DNA from: Dryomyza anilis
Taxonomy: Eukaryota; Arthropoda; Insecta; Diptera; Dryomyzidae
Assembly (NCBI GenBank): GCA_951804985.1
Contig: OX638135.1
Span: forward strand, 8,722,858 to 8,786,857
Direction: 5' to 3'
DNA length: 64,000 bases
The notes beneath the pieces are model-generated. The model worked only from the letters and a program-made list of their open reading frames with translations, was not told the DNA's origin and made no database searches. The translations under genes and the position numbers were made by a program. Of the stretch, positions 10,151 to 21,893 are shown in pieces. Within the stretch, counting starts at the first letter, position 1. Each line of letters begins with the position of its first letter.

Positions 10151-10806
10151 TTAATATAAAATGAAATTGAACACGTGGCATACTTTATTGTAATTCAATT
10201 TTTAAGCCGTGAAATCTACATTTTGGTAGTTATTTGCGTACTACAAAAATATATATTGGTATTATATGATACATTAAGGCGAATACATGTAAAAATAATT
10301 AAAATATAAATTTAATTTTTTTTTATTAACGTTTTTACTGCTAAGTATGTCGATAAGCCTGGGAAGATTATAAGTAACAAGTATAATATAAGTAATAAGT
10401 TAAAAGTAATTATAAAGTAATAATAATAATAAGTAAGAATATAAGTAATAATAAGATTATAAGTAAAGATTATAAGTAAGTAATTAATTATAAGTAATTT
10501 GTAGCCGCGGTAGCTCAGTGGTTAGTGCGTTGGACTGCGAGCCGAAAGGTCCCCGGTTCAAGCCTGGACTGGTGCTAACAACCTCTTTTCATAGAAACAT
10601 TTTTCTATACCGCGCTACCTCTCGGCAGTAAATGGCAAACCTCCGAGAGTAAAAACATTGCCTATGAAAAGCTCTCACCCGCCGTTCGGATTCGGCAATA
10701 AACTGTAGGTCTCACCACTTTGAGTACAAATATAACACGCACAGCTCAAAATGGTGTGAGAGCTCGGCCGAAGTTCTATACAGGACTGTAGCGCCAAACT
10801 ATTATA
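9936..10806 (+). repeat. Left arm of large inverted repeat
   Basis: About 870 bases that reappear in reverse complement at 13346-14216. The arm contains part of the GGCGAAAATGGGTG repeat, AT-rich sequence with (TAAGTAA)n, and a complete SINE (10504-10806). The same 60-residue frame occurs at 9951-10133 on plus and 14016-14198 on minus with only two residue changes, so the arms are young. Confidence 0.8.
10504..10806 (+). mobile_element. tRNA-derived SINE, copy 2
   Basis: Head GCCGCGGTAGCTCAGTGG with A and B boxes, body, and 3' end GTAGCGCCAAACTATTA. Full length, about 303 bases. It lies at the inner edge of the inverted-repeat arm. Confidence 0.8.
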
Positions 10807-10822
10807 TATTAATTTATATATA

Positions 10823-13283
10823 CGGGGTGGTCCGCTTCAGGATGCAAATATTGTGTGCACAGATTCCTTGGTTCATTTCATGAAAAAAAAATGCTACAAA
10901 GATGGTGTGTATAGGGAACACCCATTGATATACAGGGTATTTTCAAAATTGATTGTATAAAAGTAGATAGAAACTACTATATAATTGTATCTTTTACAAT
11001 TTAAATATCCGATGAATAAGATTACATTCAGTTTACAGACAATTGACCGGAGTTATTAGAGTTTTTCAAATATTTACATTTTTTATTGGAACATAAGAGA
11101 TTTTAGCCATCAAATTAAAAAAAAAAACATTTTTTTTAAATTAGGTTTATCATTGAATTATTAGTTAATAAATATTTTATTTTTCATTATTTGAATGAAC
11201 GATAATATAGCAAACAAATTCAACTTACAAGACTAAATTTTTGTGGGGTCATGTCAATAGTTTTTACTTGGTTTCATACGACCGTTCATGGAAATGGACA
11301 TCGAACGTATTTTTCTTGTGTCGATATTCCCATTTTTGTAAAAAGTTTTCCTTTTATTTTTTAAGTTTTGTTTTGTTCCAGAGGTTCGGGTGGGGTCCAG
11401 TTTTTATTCATGTTATAAATGTAGTAACCAAAAAAAATCGCTTCAAAAATAGTTGTTCACAAAATCAATTCATCCCTGGTAAATTCTACCCCGGACTATT
11501 CTTTTATTGATAATTTTTTTCCAGAGATCATTTTTCCAGGTACAATTCACTAAGATTTTACACGAATTCTTTACCGGAGAATTATTTTTCGAGGTAATTT
11601 TTTGGTTTTTATATGAACAGCACATCGAAGGTCTTTCACATTTCCATATCCGTTAAAAATTAAGATATATTTTATCAAACTCCCTAACATCATTATTGCG
11701 TTTTAAAGATGTATGTTGTATTAGTGGTGCCACGCTCGGTCGACCAATCTCACCAACATATACAAATGAAATATGTATTTTTATGCATTCTAAAAAAAAA
11801 CACGTGATTCAGCGTGATTCACGTGAATCACGCGTGATTGTGATTGAATCTTAATGTTACTCACGTGATTGTGAGTGAGTGTGAGTCAAAACTCACTCAC
11901 GTGCCCATCTCTAAAGTTCAAATTTTGAACTAACAAAAAGTGATCCACGATAAAATAGGTAAGTATTAGATTCTGTAAAATGAATATAATATTATTCGAC
12001 TTAGATATAAATAGTAGAAGATACAATTAAATACTTTTTTCTATATGCTTTTATAAAATCAATTTTGAAAATACCATATATATTAGGGATGTAACGGATG
12101 TAACGGATGTCAACAAAAAAAGATACGCGGATGCGGATGCGAATACGGATGTCTGTTTACAAATTGTATATACATACACAAACATTAAAATCATAGTAAA
12201 AAAATAATAATATTAAAATCCAGTTGTATTACCAATAATCAAAAATTATCATCAATTTCATACAATTAAAAAAATTGAAGCACGTATTAAGACAATTACT
12301 TTGTGCGAAATATTAAATTTTGATTCTTCAAATTTATTTGTTTACTTTAGATCACTTGATTTGCTATAAAAATATATACAAAATAATATTAGACACCAGA
12401 TTAGGGCATTATTCATTCAAATAACAATTCAAATAAAATGTTATTAATAAGTTTTCATTACCAAAATATTCATTACCAAAATATTTGAATAAAAAACTGA
12501 AAAATAACGAATAAATAAAATAGAGCTTTTGCATAAAGAGCTATATTTTTGCGTTTGACTGGTTGTAACCTTTATCAACCCCAATTTCATTGCATATATT
12601 TTAATACATTAGCTGAAGTATTTTGAATGGAATTCACAATAAATCGGCCAGAATATAATTGCTTCCAATACTGAGTATGAGCACGCTTAGCCTGAAACAC
12701 TTTCAACCCAAAAGTCGTGAGAGCAAATCGTTTTTTAAGAATATGTTTCGGACATCCCCCTGAGTATTTTAAGACTAAATTTAGAAAATCGTAGGCAGGT
12801 TTTTAAAATATCGCGATTACAATTTTTTTAGCGGTTTTTTTTTTTAGTTCTGATTAGAATCTGGATGCCAATCGGAATACGATACTAAGAAATCGGATAA
12901 TTTTTTTATATTTTTCTAAAAATAACAAACTATTTATTTATTGAGAACGTTACAACATAATTTCTGTGCTGAAATCGAACATAAAATATTAAATTAATTC
13001 AGAATTTATTAATAAAAATTGCATAAAAATTGTTATGTTAATAATTTTCAATATAAAGCAAAACATCCGCAAAGATGCGGATGTGTCAATGCGGATGCCG
13101 ACGCAGATGTCAAAATAATGCGGATGCTCCGCGTTTGCGGATGCGGAGCTCGGCGTTTGCGGAGGAACACCCAGTGATGCTAATACATATCACTGGGTGT
13201 TCCTGATACACCCCATCTTTTTTCATGAAATGAACCAAAGAATCAGTGCACAAAATATTTGCATCCTGAAACGGACCACCCTG
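10823..13283. mobile_element. TIR element of 2.46 kb flanked by TA, copy 1 (non-autonomous)
   Basis: The left end CGGGGTGGTCCGCTTCAGGA is matched by the reverse complement of the right end, CAGGGTGGTCCGTTTCAGGA. The inverted similarity goes on for about 110 bases and includes GGTTCATTTCATGAAAAAA and GGAACACCCA. TA flanks both ends (10821-10822 and 13284-13285), the insertion mark of Tc1/mariner-like elements. The interior is non-coding. It holds a GTGAGTGAGTGTGAG-type block (about 11800-11910) and GCGGATGCGGATGC blocks (about 12120-12150 and 13075-13165) that look like remains of a nested hAT-like element. A 3.33-kb paralogue is at 15909. Confidence 0.7.
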
Positions 13284-13345
13284 TATATATAAAACTATAT
13301 ATTACATTTAATCATCCCAGGCTTATCGAAATATATATATAATAA

Positions 13346-13645
13346 TAGTTTGGCGCTACAGTCCTGTATAGAACTTCGGCCGAGCTCTCTCGCCATTTTG
13401 AGCTGTGCGTGTTATATTTGGTACTCAAAGTGGTGGGACCTACAGTTTATTGCCGAATCCGAACGGCGGGTGAGAGCTTTTTCATAGGCAATGGTTTTAC
13501 TCTCGTAGGTTTGCCATTTACTGCCGAGAGGTAGCGCGGTATAGAAAAATGTATCTATGAAAAGATGTTGTTAGCCCCAGTCCAGGCTTGAACCGGGGAC
13601 CTTTCGGCTCGCAGTCCAACGCACTAACCACTGAGCTACCGCGGC
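13346..13645 (-). mobile_element. tRNA-derived SINE, copy 3
   Basis: Full-length minus-strand copy, head at 13645 (GCCGCGG...), 3' end AGCGCCAAACTATTATT at 13346. It is the mirror of copy 2 and was most likely copied with the inverted-repeat arm rather than inserted separately. Confidence 0.8.
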
Positions 13646-14216
13646 TACAAATTACTTATAATTAATTACTTACTTATAATCTTTACTTATAATCTTATTA
13701 TTACTTATATTCTTACTTATTATTATTATTACTTTATAATTACTTTTAACTTATTACTTATATTATACTTGTTACTTATAATCTTCCCAGGCTTATCGAC
13801 ATACTTAGCAGTAAAAACGTTAATAAAAAAAAATTAAATTTATATTTTAATTATTTTTACATGTATTCGCCTTAATGTATCATATAATACCAATATATAT
13901 TTTTGTAGTACGCAAATAACTACCAAAATGTAGATTTCACGGCTTAAAAATTGAATTACAATAAAGTATGCCACGTGTTCAATTTCATTTTATATTAATT
14001 ATGTTTATTGGATATTTAAGAGAAGTTATCGTAAAATTTAAAATAAGTAGTTAGATGACGAAAATGGGTGTAAACTATCCAAGAAAAGTATATGTAATAA
14101 TCGGCGAATAAATTATTTATGGTCGGATCAAAATTTTGATAATTCCATTTTAATCTGTAATGAATTATGTTCAAGATTCCAAGATTCAATTTCATCAAAA
14201 TCCAAATCCAAAAATT
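13346..14216 (-). repeat. Right arm of large inverted repeat
   Basis: Reverse complement of 9936-10806, beginning with the SINE copy and ending near ATCCAAATCC. With the left arm it encloses the 2.46-kb TIR element. Confidence 0.8.
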
Positions 14217-14257
14217 AAATTAATATTTTAATTATTTTTACATGTATTCGCCTTAAT

Positions 14258-14865
<608 letters not shown>

Positions 14866-14868
<3 letters not shown>

Positions 14869-15480
14869 CTTTCCCGTAGAATTTTTCCCAGTAGAGTTTT
14901 TCACTGTAGAAATTTTAGTGTGGTGAGTTTTAATGTGGTGAGGTTCAGTGTGGTGAGCTTAGGTGAGGTGAATTTTGGTGTGGTGAATTTTGATGTGGTG
15001 AATTTTAGTGTGGTGAGTTTTAGTGTGGTGGATTTTATTGTGATGAGTTTTAGTGTGGTGAGTTTTAGTGTGGTGAGTTTTAGTGTGGTGAGTTTTAGTG
15101 TGGTGAATTCACACTAAAACTCACCGTACTAAAAATTCACCATACTAAAACTCACCACACCAAAATTCACCACACTAAAACTCACCACACTAAAACTCAA
15201 CACAATAAAGCTCACCACACTAAAACTAACCACACTAAAAACTCACCACACTAAAACTCACCATACTAAAAATTCACCACACCGAAACTCACCACACTAA
15301 AAGTCACCACGCTAAAAGTCACCACACTAAAACTTCTACTGGGAAAACTCTACGAGGAAGAATTCAATCGGGAAGAGTTCTACCGGGAAGAATTCTACAG
15401 TAAAGCGTTCTATGGGGAAGAATTTTACGGCAAAGATTTCTTTTGGGAAGAATTCTACGGCGAAATATTCTACTGTCTGA
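14866..15480. repeat. Palindromic minisatellite: (TTTTAGTGTGGTGAG)n facing (CTCACCACACTAAAA)n
   Basis: From about 14905 to 15108 a 15-base unit TTTTAGTGTGGTGAG repeats on the plus strand. From about 15109 to 15335 the same unit repeats in reverse complement, meeting at GTGGTGAATTCACAC. Outside these lie CCCGTAGAATTTTTCCC words on the left and GGGAAGAATTCTAC words on the right, again mirror images. The same two minisatellites in single orientation lie at 22075-22395, 32100-32445 and 42315-42655. Confidence 0.85.
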
Positions 15481-15499
15481 ATTGTCTTTGAGAAAAGTT

Positions 15500-15657
15500 G
15501 TTTTGGCGGAGAATTATTATTTGGTTACTACATTTATAAAACTAATAAAAACTTCCACAGCGAAGCACGGGCCCCTGATATAAAAAATAATAATATTTTT
15601 TTTTATATTATATCTATGAATTCAAATCTTGGCACGAGTCGTGCACGGGTCCAGCTA
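15500..15657 (-). mobile_element. RTE-like element 5' end fragment (ACTAGCTGGACCCGTGC), inverted
   Basis: On the minus strand it reads CTAGCTGGACCCGTGCACGA, CTTGGCACGAG... to AAGTTTTTATTAGTT and a CCAAATAATAATTCTCCGCC stretch. These are the same words that open the elements at 21893, 31920 and 42132. It closes the palindrome that begins at 14866. Confidence 0.5.
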
Positions 15658-15658
15658 G

Positions 15659-15782
<124 letters not shown>

Positions 15783-15890
15783 AATAAACTGTAGGTCCCA
15801 CCACTTTGAGTACAAATATAACACGCACAGCTCAAAATGGTGTGAGAGCTCGGCCGAAGTTCTATACAGAACTGTAGCGCCAAACTATTA
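15783..15890 (+). mobile_element. tRNA-derived SINE, 3' part only
   Basis: Starts inside the body at AATAAACTGTAGGTCCCACC and ends GTAGCGCCAAACTATTA. The tRNA-like head is missing and is replaced by TA microsatellite. Confidence 0.75.
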
Positions 15891-16212
15891 AATATTAATT
15901 TATATATACGGGGTGGTCCGCTTCAGGATGCAAATATTGTGTGCACTGATTCCTTGGTTCATTTCATGAAAAAAAATGCTACAAAGATGGTGTGTATAGG
16001 GAACACCCATTGATATACAGGGTATTTTCAAAATTGATTGTATAAAAGTATTGAATTATCATTGAATTATTAGTTAATAAATATTTTATTTTTCATTATT
16101 TGAATGAACGATAATATAGCAAACAAATTCAACTTACAAGACTTGTATGTAACTTTTTCCGATTTTATAGTCGAGCAATTTTTATAGATACAAATGTTAA
16201 TTGAACTAGATA

Positions 16213-17057
16213 TGGGCATGTGAGCGTGATTCACGTGAATCACGCGTGATTGTGATTGAATCCTAATTTTGCTCACGTGATTGTGAGTGAGTGTGAGTAG
16301 ACCAAAAAATACCGTGAGTGAGTGTGCGTGAGTAAAATTTTTTCGTGAGTGAGTCGAATATTTCATAAAATTAAAAATCTTACTTTTAATTTTTTCGATT
16401 TTTCTATATTTTTTTTCTGAACTACAGAACAAGTAGGGCCACCCCTTGAACTCAGATGGCTTTGGGAAGCTACCCACTATTCAGAACTATAAAAAAATCA
16501 AACCGACCGTCATATACCCACCACTTCTTCAATTCAGAATAAGTTGCAAGATTTCAGTCAACAATTGATCTAACCCCTGCAAACCGGCCGTACTTAGTGT
16601 GGGCTAGTAAATTTTTTATTCGAGTTATAAATGTAGTAACCAAAAAAATCGCTTCAAAAATAGTTGTTCACAAAGTCAATTCATCGCTGGTAAATTCTAC
16701 CCCGGACTTTTCTTTTATTGATAATTTTTTTCCAGAGATCATTTTTCCAGGTACAATTCACTAAGATTTTACACGAATTCTTTACTGGAGAATTATTTTT
16801 CGTGGTAGTTTTTTGGTGCCACGCTCGGTCGACCAATCTCACCAACATATACAAATGAAATATGTATTTTTATGCATTCTAAAAAAAAACACGTGATCAC
16901 GTGAATCACGCGTGACTGTGATTGAATCTTAATGTTACTCACGTGATTGTGAGTGTGAGTAGAGCAAAAAAGACCGTGAGTGAGTGTGCGTGATTAAAAA
17001 AAAAAATTCGTGAGCGTGAGTGAGTGTGAGTCAAAACTCACTCACGTGCCCATTTCT
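16213..17057. mobile_element. Probable nested hAT-like non-autonomous element
   Basis: Left ATGGGCATGTGAGCGTGATT and right AATCACG...CTCACTCACGTGCCCAT are inverted. Both ends carry dense GTGAGT/ACTCAC and CACGTG words. ATGGGCACGTGAG-type ends are frequent in hAT families; no clear 8-base duplication was found, so the class is inference. Confidence 0.35.
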
Positions 17058-18342
17058 AAAGTTCAAATTTTGAACTAACAAAAAGTGATCCACGATAAAA
17101 TAGGTAAGTGTTAGATAAAAATAATGTTTAATGAATTTGTTTGTTACATCATAGTTTATTCAAATATTAAAAAAAAAAATAATATATCAACTAAAAATTT
17201 AAACAAAAACTGTGTTATGAAAAAAAACATTTTAAAAAAAACTTTTTTTTTTTTTTAATTTGATGATCTAATACAAAATATCAATGTTATTATTTTTTTA
17301 ATAATTCTGATCAATTTTCTGTAAAATGAATATAATATTATTCGACTTAGATATAAATAGTAGAAGATACAATTAAATACTTTTTTCTATATGCTTTTAT
17401 AAAATCAATTTTGAAAATACCATATATATTAGGGATGTAACGGATGTAACGGATGTCAACAAAAAAAGATACGCGGATGCGGATGCGAATACGGATGTCT
17501 GTTTACAAATTGTATATACATACACAAACATTAAAATCATAGTAAAAAAATAATAATATTAAAATCCAGTTGTATTACCAATAATCAAAAATTATCATCA
17601 ATTTCATACAATTAAAAAAATTGAAGCACGTATTAAGACAATTACTTTGTGCGAAATATTAAATTTTGATTCTTCAAATTTATTTGTTTACTTTAGATCA
17701 CTTGATTTGCTATAAAAATATATACAAAATAATATTAGACACCAGATTAGGGCATTATTCATTCAAATAACAATTCAAATAAAATGTTATTAATAAGTTT
17801 TCATTACCAAAATATTTGAATAAAAAACTGAAAAATAACGAATAAATAAAATAGAGCTTTTGCATAAAGAGCTATATTTTTGCGTTTGACTGGTTGTAAC
17901 CTTTATCAACCCCAATTTCATTGCATATATTTTAATACATTAGCTGAAGTATTTTGAATGGAATTCACAATAAATCGGCCAGAATATAATTGCTTCCAAT
18001 ACTGAGTATGAGCACGCTTAGCCTGAAACACTTTCAACCCAAAAGTCGTGAGAGCAAATCGTTTTTTAAGAATATGTTGCGGACATCCCCCTGAGTATTT
18101 TAAGACTAAATTTAGAAAATCGTAGGCAGGTTTTTAAAATATCGCGATTACAATTTTTTTAGCGGTTTTTTTTTAGTTCTGATTAGAATCTGGATGCCAA
18201 TCGGAATACGATACTAAGAAATCGGATAATTTTTTATATTTTTCTAAAAATAACAAACTATTTATTTATTGAGAACGTTACAACATAATTTCTGTGCTGA
18301 ATCCGAACATAAAATATTAAATTAATTCAGAATATATTAATA

Positions 18343-18988
18343 ACCAGTTGGGAAGGTTAGATCACATGGGAAATTTTAAAGTAGGTGTAATTATGATAGT
18401 TAGGATTATCAAAATTATAGTCGGTCTAAGCCGACTATAAATACCCTACACATATGTGTGGTTGCCATTCAAAGTGATATATAGGTCACCAGGGTATACG
18501 AATCCTGAAAATAACTACAAACATTCAATCGCTGAAGAATTTCCATTCATTTGATACCCATATTTACAAATGGGTAGGTGTACCGAATTTCGATTTTTTT
18601 TTTGTGAACCACAAGTCTTTTCGCCGGAAAACATTATTATCATGTATTTGAGCATGATGTCAATATATATTTGACCAAAAAAGTATACCTAAGCACGTAT
18701 ACATAAAAATTGATCTCTATATGTACATTTTATATAAGGTATTTGAACATAAGTGGTCGGATCATAGGTCACAATGGACCGATCTGGACCGATTTTTTCG
18801 CACATACAGCGTAGGTATATTAGTAATATAAGTTATAAGTTTCATTTATCTAGCTCTTCAATTTTAAAAGTAGTAGGGATTTCGACAGACAGACAGACGG
18901 ACATCGCTAAATCGACTCAGGAGGTCATACTGGGTGTTACAAACGGGGTGTACAAACTGAATATACCCTTTCACTCTTAGTGTAGGGT
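18343..18988 (-). mobile_element. DINE-1-like element, copy 2 (with empty site in the paralogue)
   Basis: Minus-strand element with the same order of landmarks as copy 1, with a shorter GTCTGTCT block (about 18884-18902). Comparison with the paralogous site near 13008-13018 (TTAATAAAAATTGCAT) shows a clean insertion between TTAATAA and AAATTG with no target duplication, as expected for a Helitron-type element. Confidence 0.75.
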
Positions 18989-19330
18989 ATAAAAATTGCA
19001 TAAAAATTATTATGTTAATAATTTTCAATATAAAGCAAAACATCCGCAAAGATGCGGATGTGTCAATGCGGATGCGGACGCAGATGTCAAAATAATGCGG
19101 ATGCTCCGCGTTTGCGGAGGAACACCCAGTGATGCTAATACATATCACTGGGTGTTCCTGATACACCCCATCTTTTTTCATGAAATGAACCAAAGAATCA
19201 GTGCACAAAATATTTGCATCCTGAAACGGACCACCCTGTATATATAAAACTATATATTACATTTAATCTTCCCAGGCTTATCGACATACTTAGCAGTAAA
19301 AACGTTAATAAAAAAAATTAAATTAATATA

Positions 19331-19337
19331 TTATATA

Positions 19338-19423
<86 letters not shown>

Positions 19424-19444
19424 TTATATATATATAATTCTTTC

Positions 19445-19490
<46 letters not shown>
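19331..19490. repeat. TA microsatellite
   Basis: (TA)n broken once by ATTCTTTCCTG, just left of tandem unit A. Confidence 0.85.
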
Positions 19491-19497
19491 CTTTCCC

Positions 19498-19755
19498 GTA
19501 GAAGTCTTCCCAGTAGAGTTTTCACTGTAGAAATAATGTGGTGTGGTTGCTTTTGTATTTTTTTTTTGTATTTGAGTTTTTTGTTTCATCTTCTTAGCTT
19601 GTGTATGTGTCGAGTTATGTCGTTTTGAAAGTTTAGGTTGTATGGGAGGTGCCACGCCCCTTTGTCCAATCCCGCCCATATATAGCCTATGACACCCTCC
19701 GGACTCCATAGTATCCTGGTGCAAAATGTGAGTTAAATCGGTTCAGCGGTTATAT
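19498..19755 (+). mobile_element. RTE-like retroelement 3' tail, unit A left edge
   Basis: CCCGTAGAAG / CCCAGTAGAG words, then GTGGTGTGGTTGCTTTTG, GCCACGCCCCTTTGTCCAAT, CCTCCGGACTCCATAGTATC and AAATCGGTTCAGCGGT, cut off by TA repeats. A 'shared 3' end with ATCGGTTCAGCGGTTTAGACGTGATG then CAGA repeats' is typical of RTE-type non-LTR elements and the SINEs that use them; the assignment is by resemblance only. Confidence 0.45.
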
Positions 19756-19788
19756 ATATATATATATATATACACTACTATATATATC
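19749..19788. repeat. TA microsatellite
   Basis: Short (TA)n that replaces the first about 50 bases of the Tc1-like element in unit A. Confidence 0.8.
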
Positions 19789-21353
19789 AGTGCCATTTTA
19801 TAAGACACCACTGTGTTTGGTAAGTCCCGTTATAAGCTCACTGCAGTTAATTGCATTGTTAGGAGTATAACTTTCAATGAACAATTTCAGTAATTTTTCA
19901 CAATTGAGTAAATTGTACTGACACGTGTTTTTAAGGTTGGACAAAGAATTAGAAACGCATTTTTAAATTGTGGACGTTTTACTTATTTTCAATGTAAGTA
20001 ATCTTTTTGTTATATTTTTATTTATTTTTGAAATATTTGAAATATAATTTAGTATAAATATGGGGAAGAAGAAGTCATGTACTCCAGCACTACGCGAATT
20101 AATTGTGCGCTGTTATCAAAAAGACAATCAATCAATCAATGTCAGCCATTGCAAAAAGATTTTGCTGTTCAAAAAAGATGGTTTTTGGAGCAATACAATT
20201 ATTTAAAAGTGCCGGTAGCTTTGAAAACCGCAAAAGAATCTCAATGCCAAGAAAAACATCTCCATATGACGACAAGTTATTTGTCGAACTAGTAAAGCCA
20301 ACCCGTTTTTGACTTCAACTGAAATTAATGCAATTGTAACTACACAAATTACGAAAAATATTTCATCTAGAACTTTCGATTGCAAGAATCCGATCTTCAT
20401 GGCTGCATTGCACGGAAAAAGCCGCACGTTTCAAGCAAAAATATTAAAAAACGGTTGCAATTTGCAAAGGAGCACTTGTATAAGCCATCTAATTATTGGA
20501 AAAAAATTCTTTGGAGCGACGAATCGAAGTTTAATTTGTTTGGATCAGATGGCAAAGTGTATGTAAGACGTCCAATAAATAAATCTTTGGATCCTAAATA
20601 TACTATCAAGACAGTAAAACACGGAGGTGGTAACATAATGGTTTGGGGCGCGTTTAGTTGGTATGGCGTTGGTCCCATACACCGCATCGAATGGATCAAC
20701 AGCAATATAAAAACATTTTAAATAATGTAATGGAACCATTTTCGTTTGAAAATATGCCAGTTACATATATTTTCCAGCAGGATAACGATCCTAAACATAC
20801 TTCCCGAGTTGTGAAGCAATGGTTTAGGAAACGAATACGAATATGTTGTCCTGGCCAGCACAAAGTCCGGACTTAAACCCAATAGAAAACTTATGGGCTT
20901 ACGTTGAAAGGGAGTTGAAGGGAAAAAATCCTGGAAATATGGATGAACATTTTAAAAACATTAAGGAAGTTTGGGAATCGATAACACCTTCACGATGTCG
21001 GACCTTGATGGAAAGTTTGCCAAAAAGACTTGCTGACGTGATAAAATATAAAGGGTATCCAACAAAGTATTAAGTTTTCTATTGTTTTTGTTATGTTATA
21101 TATATAAATTTGGAATAAATTCTTATGGTTTTAATATCGTTTCTAATTGTATGACCAACGAATTTTGGAGTAGTATAACCAAATAGAGTTTCCATTTTTC
21201 AGGAATATAGCTACAGCTTGGAATATTTTTAGAAAGTGTGTTCCTAAGTTCTCAATATTGTTTTCTGAAAGAATTTTTGTAATTTTAGCTATATGGAAGT
21301 AGTTCTGATAAAAAATGGCAATTCCGAATTTGCGTTTCTAATTGTATGACCAC
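19789..21353 (+). mobile_element. Tc1-like transposon, unit A copy (5' TIR lost)
   Basis: The element begins inside its 5' region at CAGTGCCATTTTATAAGACA, so the left TIR (CAGTGGTGGTCATACAATTA in units B and C) is missing. The right TIR TTTCTAATTGTATGACCACC is present at 21330-21349. After a TA repeat, a second copy of the 3' untranslated region and TIR follows at 21443-21747. Confidence 0.85.
20060..21073 (+). pseudogene. Tc1-like transposase pseudogene, unit A
   Basis: A DD34E-type transposase of the Tc1/mariner superfamily, which cuts and pastes its own element at TA sites. From ATG 20060 it reads MGKKKSCTPALRELIVRCYQ (helix-turn-helix N-terminus), later [12 protein letters not shown] (first catalytic D), [28 protein letters not shown] (second D) and WPAQSPDLNPIENLW (catalytic E). 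The product would be about 340 residues but the frame is broken: a 4-base insertion of ATCA near 20131-20150, a shift at about 20300 (after LVKP), a stop at about 20369, a further shift near 20690 and a 1-base loss near 20826. The shifts near 20300 and 20690 are shared with the copies in units B and C; the others include changes private to A. The 3' end lacks the 128-bp duplication seen in B and C. Confidence 0.9.
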
Positions 21354-21367
21354 CATATATATATGGT

Positions 21368-21437
<70 letters not shown>
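21352..21437. repeat. TA microsatellite between two Tc1 3' ends
   Basis: (TA)n directly after the right TIR, with a GGTGG echo at 21365-21370. Confidence 0.85.
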
Positions 21438-21438
<1 letters not shown>

Positions 21439-21442
21439 AACA

Positions 21443-21743
21443 ATATATAGTCCAACAAAGTATTAAGTTTTCTATTGTTTTTGTTTTGTTATATATATAA
21501 ATTTGGAATAAATTCTTATGTTTTTAATATCGTTTCTAATTGTATGACCAACGAATTTTGGAGTAGTATAACCAAATAGAGTTTCCATTTTTCAGGAATA
21601 TAGCTACAGCTTGGAATATTTTTAGAAAGTGTGTTACTAAGTTCTCGATATTATTTTCTGAAAGAATTTTTGTATATAAAAATATGGAAGTAGTTCTGAT
21701 AAAAAATGGCAATTCTGAATTTGCGTTTCTAATTGTATGACCA

Positions 21744-21747
<4 letters not shown>
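21443..21747 (+). mobile_element. Duplicated 3' end of the Tc1-like element
   Basis: From CCAACAAAGTATTAAGTTTT (transposase stop) to GTATGACCACC, a second copy of 21057-21353 with a few changes. It is present only in unit A. Confidence 0.75.
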
Positions 21748-21780
<33 letters not shown>

Positions 21781-21813
21781 TATATATATAGATATATATA
21801 TAGATATATATAT

Positions 21814-21868
<55 letters not shown>

Positions 21869-21893
21869 TATATACATATATATGGCGAAATAT
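21746..21893. repeat. TA microsatellite with ATAGATA variants
   Basis: (TA)n with four regularly spaced TAGATATATA words, then TACATATA words. Confidence 0.9.

Larger units (their letters stand above)
15909..19238. mobile_element. TIR element of 3.33 kb flanked by TA, copy 2
   Basis: Same ends as copy 1 (CGGGGTGGTCCGCTTCAGGA / reverse of CCACCCTG) with TA at 15907-15908 and 19239-19240. The right 1.8 kb is nearly the same as copy 1. Differences: an extra GTGAGTGAGTG-rich segment (about 16213-17057, ends ATGGGCATGTGAGCG / CTCACGTGCCCAT, resembling a hAT-like element) and a DINE-1-like insertion at 18343-18988. It contains no convincing gene. Confidence 0.7.

Noticed and set aside
10504..10580. 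A functional tRNA gene
   Set aside because: The A and B boxes look right, but the anticodon stem has mismatches, the head is always joined to the same 220-base body, and it recurs many times: it is a SINE head.
14920..15117. A repeat protein with SFSVV units (also 22256-22450)
   Set aside because: It is the translation of the TTTTAGTGTGGTGAG minisatellite, and the mirror array reads differently; not a gene.
14905..15335. A CRISPR-like array of regular repeats
   Set aside because: Units are contiguous with no unique spacers and reverse direction in the middle; the context is eukaryotic.
16070..16477. A 135-residue minus-strand gene
   Set aside because: The frame crosses the edge of a GTGAGTGAG-rich repeat and has a biased, low-information composition; no similarity recognised.
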